A program made the position numbers and the translations under genes. Positions 1-12,200 of a stretch of DNA of 64,000 nt are shown one piece after another; position 1 is the stretch's first letter, and each line of letters starts with the position of its first letter. This stretch comes from Vermamoeba vermiformis. Its lineage: Eukaryota; Tubulinea; Echinamoebida. The notes under the pieces were generated by a model, which saw nothing but the letters and a program-made list of their open reading frames with translations, did not search any database and was not told the DNA's origin. The stretch lies in the NCBI GenBank assembly GCA_045837725.1, contig JBEWZL010000084.1:62001-126000 (forward strand), given 5' to 3'.

Positions 1-1144
1 TCGTGAGAGCCGTAAGCTAGTGAGCTTTTAGTAATCGGCAGAAAACTCTCTGCAATAAGTCTAAAACCACGATAGTCGATCTAATTGCATAAATTAGAAG
101 TTGCTCGAGCTTGTGATTGAATGATGATGCGAACTTACAACACACATCAGTGGCACGTGCAAGTTCTCGCAGCCGTAGTATCTCATCAAACCTTTCAGCT
201 CGAGACCGCCCGCCTTCATAGCGTAAAAATCACCACCGTAAATGCCCATCCAGTCTGTTTGGAGTTTGAAGAGGATCCTGGAACACAGTTAGAAATCGCT
301 TCGATAACCTTATTTTCCACCGTACCCGTTGTACATATATTTCTTTCCTATAAAAGAAACTTGTTAGACGAGGTTCACTATTAATAAATACATATTTTGC
401 AGTTGATCGGATTAGATCCGATCTGACTGGTTAAGTGATGATAATAACATGATTAAGCGTACCTCCTGCTTGTCCGCCTATTTGCGTGGCTGGAATAGTA
501 AGCTGGTCATTTAAATAAGCTTCTGAGATGATGATCTTGCCCAGACGTTTAGCCATTGACACGAAACGACGACTGAGCGAACTAATCTTTAAATTCTTGC
601 GTAACTTCTCTTCTTTAGTGTTTTCTGGCAATTTTAATAGCTCCTATTAAATATCGGGGTCATTAACATCAGACAGAATTAAAATATTATGTCAATTCTT
701 AAACAGTCCATTTTTAAAAATCATTATTACCTGAAAATCTTTATTCCAATCGATAGAGTACCCACGTCGCGAATCTTGAACTTGATTAGAAATTGTGGAT
801 TGTTTATTTTGTTTTTGATCTCGATCCTTGGAGTCGTTATTTTCTTCAACAGCTCCGCCTGCAAATACTCATATTAGTGGTGAAAATATGACATGCACGC
901 GCATACCATAATAAACGTTGCCGTCCTTATACTCGAATTGTGGATTTGGGGCCTCTTGGTGACTAGGCAAATTTGATAAATCTTCAGCTCTATATCTGGG
1001 ATCTTCGTTTTCGATATCCTCTAGATTTGTATTACTATAGGGGTCAATTTGGCCGTAGCTGTCGGCTCGGGGTGAGATTGGGTTACTGTCACTGCCCTGC
1101 TGACCCTCCTCTGGTTGCTTATATTCATTTAAGTTTAACTCCAT
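1..1144 (-). CDS. Clu-like domain protein, 5' part (3' end outside window)
   Basis: Six exons can be read: 1144-907, 858-731, 643-463, 347-326, 277-139 and 80 to the window edge. The first about 85 residues are acidic, polar and low in complexity. They lead into a conserved block with WNKDFQ, LGKIIISEAYL, IGGQAGGKKYMYNGILFK, GIYGGDFYAMKAGGLELKGL and IDYRGFRLIAESFLPI. From memory, this series resembles the Clu domain of clustered-mitochondria proteins and of many amoeba and Naegleria multidomain proteins, where it stands N-terminal to kinase or other signalling modules. The C-terminal partner here is beyond the window, so the molecular role is unknown. The start was chosen as the first ATG of an open exon that keeps frame through every splice. 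The intron after exon 3 holds the near-palindromic GATCGGATTAGATCCGATC motif discussed in the findings. Confidence 0.72.
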
Positions 1145-1474
1145 GAATATATTTTAATTCGCAGCGACATTAATATCTGTGGTCGTATGCAAATTAACAA
1201 GCATCAAAAAAGATCCAAACTTTTCTGGCCACAAAATGTCCGTCCATGAGTTCTGAGAGAAAAAAGCAAGAATTAAAATGACAATTCTCAGCACTCCATG
1301 ACTGCCGAGCAATACCACAAGCACAGTCTAACCCCTGGACCTCTGTTGCGCTCACTCTAGGATCTGCACCTTTCGACGTCGAGACCAGTTTACATTAACA
1401 ATCGTTTATTTGTGGCTGAAAGTACGTCTGTAGCATAACTTTGGCATATTCATCAATATTGTGCGAGTGGCTCC
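1145..1474. other. Intergenic: peroxiredoxin 3' flank and upstream region of the Clu-like gene
   Basis: No coding exon is supported here. An AATAAA polyadenylation hexamer on the minus strand (positions 1410-1405) lies about 65 nt after the peroxiredoxin stop and probably serves that gene. The rest would be the upstream region of the Clu-like gene, which is read in the same direction. Confidence 0.5.
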
Positions 1475-2691
1475 TTATTTTTTCTCCACGTTGACAAGGC
1501 GCAAATAAGGCTTGACAGTTTGGTAGCCTTGAGGGAACAGCTTCTGGGCTTCTTCCTCCTTAACTGAGGGCAAGATGACGGCAGGATCTCCGACCTTCCA
1601 GTCAGCAGGAGTGGCCAACTATAACAAAATGTATTAGAGCACGGAAGAATACACGCGCAAGAAGAAATTGCAATTTCGTCAGGAGAAAACAGATTTACAA
1701 GTATGACTACCGAAGATTGAATTAGCATATTAAGTACTTACTTTTTGGTTATCAGTGGTCTGAAGAGAATCGACAACACGAAGAATCTCGTCGAAGTTAC
1801 GACCAGTGGAGGCAGGGTAGGTCAACGTCAAACGCAATTTCCTAGCAAATAATTGGGTCAGGCACTACACAATAAGATTATGTATGTCGTACTTGGCGGG
1901 GTCGATGACAAAGACAGATCGGACAGTCAACTTTCCAGCCAAAGTGTCAGGGGCATTAGGGGCGACCATGCCTACGAATGTTTCAATTAGTTCACTCAAA
2001 TATTTCTAACGCATTATTGTCAAAAAATGTGAGAATAGAACTTACCGTAAAGGTTGGAAATGTGGCGATCAGGATCAGCAAGAATAGGGTAGCTGATGGT
2101 GGTGTGTTGAGTCTCCTCGATATCCTTTACCCATCCGTGGTGATCATTAACACTGTCGACGCTCAAAGCGATGGGCTGTAATTAAAGATTTGGGTTAACA
2201 TCTGAAGAAATATCGGGATACTCAGAAGAAACAAATATGATAAGGTACCTTAACACCGCGCTTAGTGAATTCAGGAATCAATTTACCGACACGACCCAAC
2301 TCGGTGGTGCAAACCTATAAGGAAATATCAGAAATTGTGTAAACTTCTTCCTTAAGAAGAAAAAATATTGCGGAGAATATTATCACGTAGTATATATAAT
2401 AATATATTTTATGCAATGTGGTAAACAATGAAAACTTACAGGAGTGTAATCTGCGGGGTGGGAGAACAAAATCACCCAGCTATTGCCAGCCCACTCAAAG
2501 AACTTAATTCTGCCTTGAGTAGAATCAGCTTCGAAGTCAGGGACCTGTAAATAAATTATTTCAATATTTATTAACTTGGATGTGTAATTGGATGTCCAAA
2601 AGTTTTCATTATCGCCAAATTGAACTTAAAATCGCGGTATCAGCGAAATACATATACGTACGACGTCTCCAAGTCTAAGAATGTTAGCCAT
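1475..2691 (-). CDS. 1-Cys peroxiredoxin (Prdx6 type)
   Basis: Seven exons (2691-2662, 2544-2440, 2314-2249, 2175-2046, 1971-1893, 1841-1742, 1618-1475) join in frame to 217 residues, close to the usual Prdx6 size of about 220. The peroxidatic-cysteine block reads [20 protein letters not shown], the typical P-x-x-x-T-x-x-C arrangement. It is followed by [34 protein letters not shown] and the C-terminal [20 protein letters not shown] dimer segment found in the Prdx6 subfamily. The protein should reduce hydrogen peroxide and lipid hydroperoxides in the cytosol; no targeting signal is visible. There is no second resolving Cys in a 2-Cys position. It ends in VEKK. The start ATG opens [11 protein letters not shown], a standard start for this family. 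Confidence 0.95.
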
Positions 2692-2943
2692 TGTTGTTGA
2701 TGTTGATTTTCGTGTCTTCAAATAATTCAAATTCGACAAGTCAGAAGAACTTCTTTCTGCCAGATTTTCAGACCTAAATACCGTCCACGTGCTTTTAATA
2801 CACGGTCCCATCCCTCCGCCACGCGTCGCGGGATCTAGCCGGCAGCCTGGCTGCAACGATGAATCGGAACGCGTATGCATACAAGAATAATACTACGCCG
2901 TAAAATACAACCCATACGCTTTATAACAAAAGGTTTGACGCGT

Positions 2944-5282
2944 TTACAATTTGCTTTGGCTCTTGATAACTTCGCCGAGTTTCATGGCCAATTTCATATC
3001 ACCCTTCATGCGCAACTTGCCTTGCATAAAAGCTTCTTGTGAATTGAGCTTGCCGGTCATCATGCTGACAAAGTCGCCGTCCTTCATGGTGATAGTAACA
3101 CCAGCGGGGTTGCTGCCCTTTCCAACAGCGACAGATCCGCTACCGTTCTAAAAAGTGACAGTGAGAACGTTGATCTTAACTTGTGGATTCGCCACTCCAA
3201 TACTTACCTTCAAGTCGACAGTCCAGACTTGCTTAGCACCGTTGGGACCCTCAGTGATTTCGAATTCGTAGATACCGCCAATCTTGCCAACCAAAGCAGC
3301 ACCGTCGCTCTTGACCTTTTGGCCGAGTTGAGTGAAGACAGCAGCGGCCTTGAAGCCAGAAACGTCAGCACCACCGCTAGAGGCGGCAGGAGCAGCAGCG
3401 ACAGGCTTGGCAGCGGTAGAGGGAGAACGAGCGTTGCTGCCCTTGTTGTCCAAGTTGCTGATGACAACAGTAGTAGAGTCAGAGACACTGAATATCGAAA
3501 CGACGTTAGTAAGTGCTGTCAATAACACTATACACATGCACATACGTGAAGGGGTAGCTAGGGTTAGTGTTGAAGTCACTGATCTTGGCCCAAGAGTCGC
3601 GGATGCTCTCGACACTGAGGTCACGGTCGATGGGGTAGAAAGCACCTTCAGTTCGTTGCCATCTCAACTTGCCAACCCAACCAGCACCAACTATAAGATG
3701 AAGCATAAGAATCCCAGGCTTACAACGGCATTCCAACAAGCAGATCTGCACGTCTACTTACCTTCGAAGATTTCACCAGAGTCCTTGCAGCTCTCGTGAA
3801 CCAAGTAGGCCATCAAGGGGCTGACAAACTCGGGCTTAAGAGCCTTGACGAGTTCTTCAGGCATGACAGTGGAGGTCATGCGTGAGCCAGCAATAGGAGC
3901 GATGATGTTGCAGGTGATGTTGCGGCTCTTGCCCTCAATGGCCAAGGCCTTGCCCATACCAACAAGAGCCAATCTAGAGTATTACTGTTAATATTGCTCG
4001 TGAACCAATGTTGGATTTGTAGTAGAAGCTCGCAGAAGGCTCGTACTTGAGATCCAAATTTCATTCCGTAAAAGGAAATTACTAGCCGTTGTAAATCTTA
4101 TCTCGCGAGAGGAAGTAAAAAATATGTCGTGCTATCCAGCACTACAACGTGCAGCAGAAGCAACAATGAGGCCCTTTGGCGTGCACTCGCACAAAGTATT
4201 CTCCAATAATTTTGTTGGATCGCATCGAGAAACTTACTTGGCAGCACTGTAGTTAGCTTGACCAACGTTACCATAGAGACCAGCAGCAGAGGCAGTCATG
4301 ATAATACGGCCGTAGTTCTGTTCGCGCATGTAGGGCCAAGCAGCCTTGGAGCACTTGTAAGCACCGCGCAAGTGAACCTTGTAAACGAGATCCCAATCGT
4401 TGTCGGTCATCTTCAAGAAGCTAACATCACGCAAGATACCGCTAATAATTGTACATTAATATTTGCTATTTTTGCTTGGACGAGAAAAAAATGTGTTACG
4501 TTGTGAGCAAGTGAATTTCAGGGTTGATCGAGCTGCGTGCGGATCTTCACTACTTACGCGTTGTTAATGAGAATATCGATGCGACCGAAGTTGTCGATGG
4601 CAGTCTTGATGATCTTATCACCATCTTCGACAGAGTCGTAGTTGGCGACGGCAGTACCACCAGCCTTGCGAATCTCCTCGACAACGGCGTCAGCGGCCTT
4701 CGAGGAGGTACCAGAACCTAATAATATTATTGTGAATATTTGAACGGCACCAAAATTTGGCTAGTTGATATGAAGATATTGCGCTCTGGTGACAGAGCTT
4801 TGGGATGACGCAACGTACCAGCGACACTTGTGCCCAGATCATTAACGACGACTTTAGCGCCACGAGAAGCCAAAAGGAGAGCATGAGCGCGGCCCTAATA
4901 TAATCATGTAAGCTATTTTATAATTTTTTAATTATTGGATGCGACTTTTCAAAATTTAAATATTCTCCACTATTAAGATGCTCAGAGTCGTAAATATTGT
5001 TACTTTATACATACCAAACCTCCACCGGCACCAGTGACGACGGCGACCTTGCCTTAAAAGAGATTCTGTTTAGTTGCGGATCTCTCGTTTTAATTGCCGC
5101 TTTTAGCGAATATTTATGGATAAATATCAACTAATTAATTATTTAAATTGTAATTTTGACTACAGGAGCTTGGGATTTTTAAATTTACTTCGTTTTCAAT
5201 GATCGCAAAATGATCACCGCAAACGGGCTTGCCACTGCGTTGGTTACATACCATCATAGCGTAAATTATCCTTGCCAGACAT
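2944..5282 (-). CDS. mfeA: Peroxisomal multifunctional enzyme: SDR dehydrogenase + SCP2 domain
   Basis: Nine exons (5282-5252, 5052-5015, 4894-4819, 4717-4558, 4441-4238, 3973-3762, 3690-3546, 3487-3208, 3147-2944) give 449 residues in frame. The N-terminal about 310 residues form a short-chain dehydrogenase of the (3R)-hydroxyacyl-CoA type: nucleotide motif [22 protein letters not shown], and the active-site Tyr/Lys in ANYSAAK. A low-complexity Ala/Pro/Ser linker leads to an SCP2 sterol-carrier domain ([20 protein letters not shown], then [40 protein letters not shown]). The last residues are QSKL, a PTS1 peroxisomal import signal. Animal and fungal versions carry a hydratase-2 domain between or beside these parts. 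It is absent here, as in Dictyostelium MfeA (about 441 residues). The role is peroxisomal beta-oxidation; a separate hydratase would be needed. Confidence 0.95.
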
Positions 5283-5741
5283 TGTTATTAGTTGTTTGCT
5301 TCGTGTAGCTTCGAGTGAATGAAATTGCAGGTTCGGTCAAAAATTTGTCTGTTGTTGGATCACGTGGCTGTCTACTTGCATCAATCTTTGTTCCCAGGTC
5401 ATTTTCAGTCTATCTTTGTACAACATAAGGAGCAAGTCTGTCCTATGGAACGAAAAAATACTGAGCTTGATCCAGGTATGACAACTCTGCGTGCTGACCA
5501 GCTCGCCGAGGCAACAGATTGGATGTTGATTGTTTTAAGCAGGTACTTCGGCTGCCGAAAAGAACGTAGCGCAAGCCAATGTACCGGCAAGTGCTCTTTG
5601 GAAAGAAAGGTACGTCAATCAAGCAGATTCAGAATTATTTCAAAAAATCAAAATAAAAAATTCAAACAAAATTTTTTTATTTTTACACACGATGATCGCT
5701 CTCAATTAAGTCTTACAGTAAAATATTATCAATCTCCAAAA
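5283..5741. other. Divergent spacer between MFE and GDP-fucose transporter
   Basis: This spacer should hold both promoters. A plus-strand frame stays open for about 140 codons and is continuous with the transporter start, but its composition shifts to A/T runs and no domain is recognisable. It contains a possible 5'-UTR intron, GTACGTCAATC near 5610 to TTACAG near 5717, so it is more likely leader than coding sequence. Confidence 0.4.
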
Positions 5742-7022
5742 ATGCTGACGTCTCCTTTGATCAGCGTCACGATCGCTGCCGTCATTGCTTTCTACTTTGT
5801 TATCTCACTGTCGATGGTATTCTTAAACAAATTGGTGCTCTCGAATTTAAACTTTGATTTCCCATTGTTTATGACTTGGTTTCAACTCGTGGTTGCTTTA
5901 GTCTGCATCTACATTGCTGGATACGCTGGTCAACAGTAAGATTTAGCAATTAGGCCTCGTGCAAATACTGACACGCATTGTAGATATCCTTCATTGTCGT
6001 TTTTGGTTCCATTCGAGTTTGATTGGGAGATCGCGAAGAAGATCGCTTCATTGACTGTTATTTATGTTGCTATGATCTGCTTCAACAACTTGTGCTTAGC
6101 TTACGTGCAAATTTCATTCTATCAAGTAAGAATACGCAAGAAAGATATTATCAAAGGCTTACTAACTACGAATTAGGTTGCTCGTTCACTAACCGTTATG
6201 TGGACTATGATTTTTACTTACACAGTCTTGGGTAAGACGATTTCGAAGATGTCTATCATTGCATGCACAGCTGTGTTTGTAGGGTACGTTTTAATAAGCA
6301 TAGTTCGAACAATGAGGATTGATTGAATTCTTCTAGTTTCGCGATCGGATCTTATGGTGAATCCAAGACTGTTCAAGATTTCAACTGGTGGGGCATTATT
6401 TTCGGCGTCATGTCGAGCGCTTTTGTCGCTTTATACGGCATTTACGTCAAGAAAGCCTTGGACTTTGTTGGCAACAACCAATGGTACGAAACAAATCAAA
6501 AACTACCGAGCATTGCAAGATTATTTATCGATATTAATGCGCAATATATTACAGGAGATTGCTGATCTATAATACTTTGATGGCTATTGTTATTTTGTTC
6601 CCGTTCGTCATTCTTTCAGGAGAAGTGTTTGCCGACGAGTTCTGGGCTCAGTTGTTTACTTCTAATGTCTTTTGGTCATTGTTCCTCAGTGGTTTGATGG
6701 GCTACTTGATCAACATTGCCATTTTCATGCAGATCCGCTACACGAGTGCTTTAACTAACGCTGTGTCTGGTACTGCAAAGGCGGTGGTCCAATCAGTTTT
6801 GGGATGGTTGTTGTTCGGCAACATTATTCAGTTCTGGGTATGTTTATATCGTGCCAATATGCTCTATTGTACTAATATCGATATTAGAACGGTGTTGGTA
6901 TTGTGATTGTCATTGTCGGATCTTTCTGGTACTCGCGCATTCAGTTCAACGAAATGAAGAAGGGTGATGCTGCAAAGCCTAAGGACCTTGAGGCCGGAAA
7001 TAGTAAGACCGAGTCTAAATAA
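5742..7022 (+). CDS. GDP-fucose / nucleotide-sugar transporter, SLC35C type
   Basis: Six exons (5742-5935, 5984-6125, 6177-6283, 6337-6483, 6555-6837, 6888-7022) encode 335 residues with about ten hydrophobic spans, the normal size and topology for the drug/metabolite-transporter fold. Diagnostic segments are SLSMVFLNKLVLS, FDFPLFMTWFQ, FNNLCLAYVQISFYQVARSL, TIFTYTVLGK-like text in span 5, and the late TSALTNAVSGTAKAVVQSVL that is conserved in GDP-fucose transporters (SLC35C1/Gfr). Family knowledge says it imports GDP-fucose into the Golgi or ER in exchange for GMP. Substrate identity is inferred from these motifs. The C-terminal tail is charged and cytosolic (KKGDAAKPKDLEAGNSKTES). It converges with the RhoGAP gene, with 154 bp between stop codons. 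Confidence 0.88.
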
Positions 7023-7117
7023 AATTTATCATTATTTGTGTAATCTAGTATCTCCAATGTGCTGGTCCTTGGACGATTTAAGCTGATCCGTAAAGATTAT
7101 TTATGGCTTTAAAAAGG

Positions 7118-7123
7118 TTTATT
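7118..7123 (-). terminator. Poly(A) signal AATAAA for the RhoGAP gene
   Basis: AATAAA on the minus strand, about 55 nt after the RhoGAP stop codon, in the short spacer between two convergent genes. Confidence 0.5.
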
Positions 7124-7176
7124 CTCGAGTAATTTTACAAGTTCAACAAAAATTAAATAAGTTAATGGCTCTCAGT

Positions 7177-8611
7177 TTAAGAGAACAACCTAAAATAAAG
7201 CACAGTCAGCAACGGATCAAAATCGAACAGATCCGGAAGAACTTACGAAGTGTTGCCAATTAAGACACTCAAAACTTTGTTGTATTCAGGACCAAAGCAT
7301 CTAGCCAAATTAGGAATGTCCATTTTGTTTTTATCAGAGTGCTAGTAACGAATTGCAATGAGAAAATGTTCCGATCCAAAGTGAACTTAGAAGCTTACCT
7401 GAGAAACCAAGTATAAATGTTGGCATAATAATCTTAGTGTTTCGAGATTGCAGGGAGGCAATCTACCAATTAAAGCTTTCAATTGGTTCAAATCATTTCG
7501 TTCTGTACAAAAAACAAGTCAACAACGCCAGTTTAGCAAACAATAATGATTATACGAATGAATATGATAGTGATGCGTACCAGAGGCAGCAACAAACTCA
7601 TTGTTCAAAGCAGCGGTGAATAACGGTTCAGGCAAATTGCCGATAAAATTAACAACAATACCAGCCGCATCCGAGCCACTTGATGGTTTAAATGCAAATT
7701 CACTGCCCCGACCTGCAAGAAAATTAATATTAAGCATTTTGGAAGTTTGGGCAAGGGACACCCGGATAATATTTCTAAAAAGGTAATATCGATTTTTTGT
7801 ACACCCGTAAGTCCCCTCCAATTTTATTGGTAATTTAACTATAAATTTGATAGATATTGTTTCTTATATCCGAATCATGATAGTGTATTTGAATTAAAAT
7901 ACCAACGGAAAATAATTATCGCTCGATCACGCTTGTAAGGTTTTGGACTCCCTTAGAACTCTTTTAGCTAATTTTAATATGAGCTTACCTGAATCAAACT
8001 CTTCTCTTATCCGCCTAATTTTGGATACAGCAGCTGACACTCTATAAATACCTTCTTCGTCCAAAGCTGTTCGTCCATAAAGTTAATTTAACGCTCAATA
8101 ATTAGCCAAATAGATGGTTTTAAATAATGTGATATTATTTAGTGCTGGATATGCGCTAATAAGCACGTGGAAAAGAACGAATCTTACCCTGATCGTTTAT
8201 GTAGAGAATAGATTTTTTGATTGGCAATGGTATTAGGCCATCGGGGTCACTACGTCTATTAATAATCGTTAGTAACAGCGAGGGATTATTAATTATTTAT
8301 AAAAAATGTCACAGAGGCTAGACGTATCTAGAACGTTCTATTGGACAGATTTGCTACTATTGTCATTATTAACGTTACTTACTTTGCAGCTTCGTCTAAT
8401 GAAATACCCCATAGTCTCGTAGTGCTATTATTACTCACTGGCTCTGAAATAAAAATATAGATCCAATTAATTTATTGATATTCCCTTCTCGTGCCAAATG
8501 ATTATTATAAATACCTTCATGTGAGATTTGGTGGTGTTTTGAAGGTGGTGTATAAGAATTATGTGTTGATGGTGCAGTATCAACGTCTGCTGAAGATTGA
8601 ATACATCCCAT
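7177..8611 (-). CDS. Small RhoGAP-only protein with predicted myristoyl/palmitoyl N-terminus
   Basis: Eight exons (8611-8515, 8443-8383, 8255-8188, 8066-7989, 7712-7581, 7502-7399, 7341-7247, 7189-7177) give 215 residues. The N-terminus MGCIQSS fits the N-myristoylation rule (Gly2, Ser6) with Cys3 available for palmitoylation. About 30 Ser/Pro-rich residues follow. The rest is one RhoGAP domain: LWGISLDEAAK, the arginine-finger segment DEEGIYRVSAAV, IRRIREEFDSG, IGNLPEPLF, LKALIGRLPPCN, LRLLCQHLYLVSQ and KMDIPNLARCFGPE. The finger Arg (in GIYR) and the NLA-x-x-F-x-P helix are present. The usual Gly after VS in the first helix is Ala. It should stimulate GTP hydrolysis on a Rho/Rac GTPase at a membrane. 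The last exon is only 13 nt. Confidence 0.87.
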
Positions 8612-9229
8612 GTCTGCGTAGGCAAAATACAATTTAGTGTGTATTAAGGTATTATAATATTAAGGTGATAATAACCTGTTGATTGTGCAGCTGTTGCTAG
8701 GATGACTCTAAACAAAAAAACGAACAAGGAACTAACCTGTCAAAAACGAACTTGTCACAATGATTTGACGTCCACCGAATTGTGTTTAAATATAGGCGAC
8801 AAATCTCAATATAATCCCTTTAAGTAAAGATTGTAAGTCCTGCAGCGGTTTCACAATTTTCGTAAAACAGATTTACTCACATCTCTCAACCACTTAACTC
8901 AACTGCTAATTGCTCGCTTAATTGTAAATACGGAATTAATCTAACGTGGCTCCTCTTATCTATCTCTTCCGGAAATCAAGAATACAGAGGAATCCAGATC
9001 CTCCGCAACTTGTTGATAAATGACATCGATAGCATTTACTTAGATGGCTCTGAAATAAAAGGCATTATTTTGATTGAGTGTTTCTAATAACGGCTGTTGT
9101 GTCGATTTTGGGCAGTTCAATAAAATGTTTATTGTTTTGTTTTCAAACTGCCTGAACAGCACGTTACACCTGATTTATGAATAGTAATGACGAGTAATAC
9201 AGTACCCACAACCAAATTTATTTACTAGT
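8612..9229. other. Divergent promoter region, RhoGAP / TOR
   Basis: 618 bp, A/T-rich, with no supported exon. The RhoGAP frame stays open a few codons upstream of the chosen ATG and meets an ACGCAG that could be a splice acceptor, so a 5'-UTR intron is possible. No repeat or RNA gene was seen. Confidence 0.4.
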
Positions 9230-12200
9230 ATGGCTTCTCCGGTGACGGATTTTGAAAGTTCGAGCCAAAGTTGGTCCGAGGTGCTAGCCAATATATTTCG
9301 CGATATTAAAACAAGGTAAAAAAATATTGCATTTTATTATTTTAATTGATTTGTTTTATTAAAAATGACGCGTCTATTGTTGAGGTCACTAACCAATTAT
9401 TATTGAATATTCAGAAAGAAAGAAACGCGGGTTGATGGAGCTGCCAAGTTGCGACAATATGTAAGTATTTTAACATAATTGTTATTAGTACTGAAAATTA
9501 TTTTCTCGATCCCGCCATTGGCTTCACAATTTAATTATAACATTGCCGTATCTAAAATTTCTAATATTTTAAACAGGTCGCCGAACAAACCCACGAGATG
9601 AAGGGAGAGTTTTTTACTCATTTTATGCACGATATAAATGAATACATCAAAGATCTCACAAAAAGCTCAGCAGCGCAAGATGTGCTTGGCGGAATTATGG
9701 CCTTAGGTATTTATTTTCACAAAGTACAATAATTAAACGCCAATTGTCGCTCCGCCACGGAAATTTTGTTTATGGAGCTGATCGAGGTCACGACAGTTTG
9801 ACTATTTTTGGAAGTACCTTGCACGACTTCCTATTATTTTTAAAATAATATTTTATATATATACGTTGACAGACAGATAATTTCCTAACAATTACTTCGC
9901 TAGATAAACTGCTGGATGTGGAGTACGATTTGAACGACGGAATTTTTGTAACTCAATGGGCAGCGTATTTGCGAACAGCGCTACATCAGTCAGAAAATAT
10001 TCAAGTAGTCACCGAAGCATCAAGATGTTTAGGTATGGATTTATTAGCTCTAAAGTTGGAACCGGATCCGATCTGAGACATTAAGACCCGGAAATTTAAT
10101 CCGCAACTCGCTGTCATGACCGCTTAAATATGGCGCAGGTCACTGCCAATCATTTAACACTCAATATCCAGTGTCAAGCGGACTATGAATTGTTTACGGT
10201 TGGTCAGATCTTACCCGATTTTATGTTATAGGTCGACTAGCCCGTATATATCAACACACTATGCCGCGTGAATTTATAGATTTTGAGATCCGCCAAGCAT
10301 TGGAATGGCTATTATCAGGCCATCATTTCAGAGCCACAACAGCTGTCTGTGTACTGGCTGAATTATTGCAAAATGTACCCACTTTAATCAACGTAGAGGT
10401 AAGAGTCGGGCTACATATTAATAGCGCATGGCCATATGATACATCTGAAAGGCCTTAAAAATTACAAAAGATTTTCTGGCCTTATATTGCCGTTCAATAC
10501 TAATGCCGTTTCATTAGCACGTTGAAAGTTTTGTGGATTTAATGTGGCTGCCGTTAAGAGACAATGATATTACACTAAGAGAAGGCACAGTTGAAGTACT
10601 GCGGTGGAGTTTAAAAGTGGTCAAAGATCGGTCACGTGAACTACGATTGAATTTATACAAAAAAGTATACGCACTCGCTGAAAATGGATTTAAAGTATCG
10701 AAATTGCCCGATAGTATTCACGGCTCAATGCTCGTATTCGGTACGTAAATATTTTTTTTAATTTATTTTTATTTATTATTCAAGAAATCTAAACGACGAT
10801 CTCGATGCATTAATATTTATGCGTATAATAATGATTATTATAGGAGAGGTATTGGCAGATAATTGCGAGTACTTGAATGACAAATACGAAGAAGTTAGCA
10901 AAATGATATTAAGCATGCGCGATCACAAAAATCAATTGATTCGTCATACAGTCATTCAATTGATTCCACAGCTGGCTAAATTCAACCCACAGCATTTTGC
11001 AGATAAAAATTTAGCCACGTGCACTGAGCACTTACTCGCTTCGTTGAGCAATAAGAAAGAACGAGGAGCGGTATTATTAGCACTAGGTGAAATGGGCTTG
11101 GTAAGTACTACATTAATGGATAAGTACATTGGGTCTAATATTGTTACGTAGGTTCTGAAAGAACGAATCAATCCAGTGTTGGGCAGCATTATCAATATTA
11201 TCACACAAGCATTCACGGCAAGATTTGGCAAGAATTTGTTATGCCCTGAGTTGTTTAAATGCATTAGTATGTTAGCTATTGCTCTCGGCGGTGATTTGGC
11301 CATTCATATGAAGCCTATTCTACGTAAGTATTAGAGATCTTACAATTGTATAAGAGCACTTCTAACTGCTAATTTAGCGCAAATGTTTGCTACAGAATTC
11401 AGTCAGATTTTGATTGACACGCTCAGTGACATTGCGCACAACATTCCGTCATTGCGTGACACGATCCAAGAGAGATTGTTGAACGTTTTGTCAATGTACT
11501 TGACCACTAAAGACTCTGGCCGCGCATTACATAGACAGAGCATCATCACGCCCAACACATCCAATACTAGTAGCAGCTTGTCCTCTCCGCGCGATTCGTC
11601 AGTATTGAGCCATAGTCCCGCTACTCCAGGCCCGAACAACATGTTGAACTTGTTGCCAGCAGTACGTAGAACTGTTTCTCGTAAATTCTGACGTAACACT
11701 TTGTTATGTAGTCACTGGCAGGCGATCGTACACCAATGATCATCTTGTCGCTGCACACTTTGGCGACATTTGAATTTGATACTAGTGTGACACGCGACCT
11801 TGTCCACAAACTCGTTGTACATTACTTGGACGACGAGAATGCGTGAGTTTCTTTCAATTAATCCATGGTACTTTTACATCTTACTGACGCTTTAATAGTA
11901 CTATCCGTAAGAAAGCAGCAATTGCTTGCACCAAGTTGCTAATTAGCAAGAACGAGCGACCTTCGCTGCGCGGTCCTTCAGCGAGTATCATTGCCGATGT
12001 GTTGATGATGTTGCTGCGCGTAGTGTTGACTGACATGGGTAAGTTTGAATCATTTCTGTGTTTGTGATTGATCGTCTAACACTTGCGCTTAGATCCGTCC
12101 ATTCGTGAAAGCATTCTTGGTTCATTAGACGAGCGATACGACTTGATGCTCTCACAGCCTGAATTTATCAAAACTATATTCTTGTTCTTATACGACGAAG

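Noticed and set aside
3148-3799. Several overlapping open frames on both strands over the multifunctional-enzyme exons
   Set aside because: They are shadows of GC-richer exons. Only the minus frame with SCP2 and SDR motifs splices in frame.
5319-5741. In-frame 141-codon N-terminal extension of the GDP-fucose transporter
   Set aside because: The family starts at about MLTSPLISV. The extension has no domain, has A/T runs and holds a likely 5'-UTR intron.
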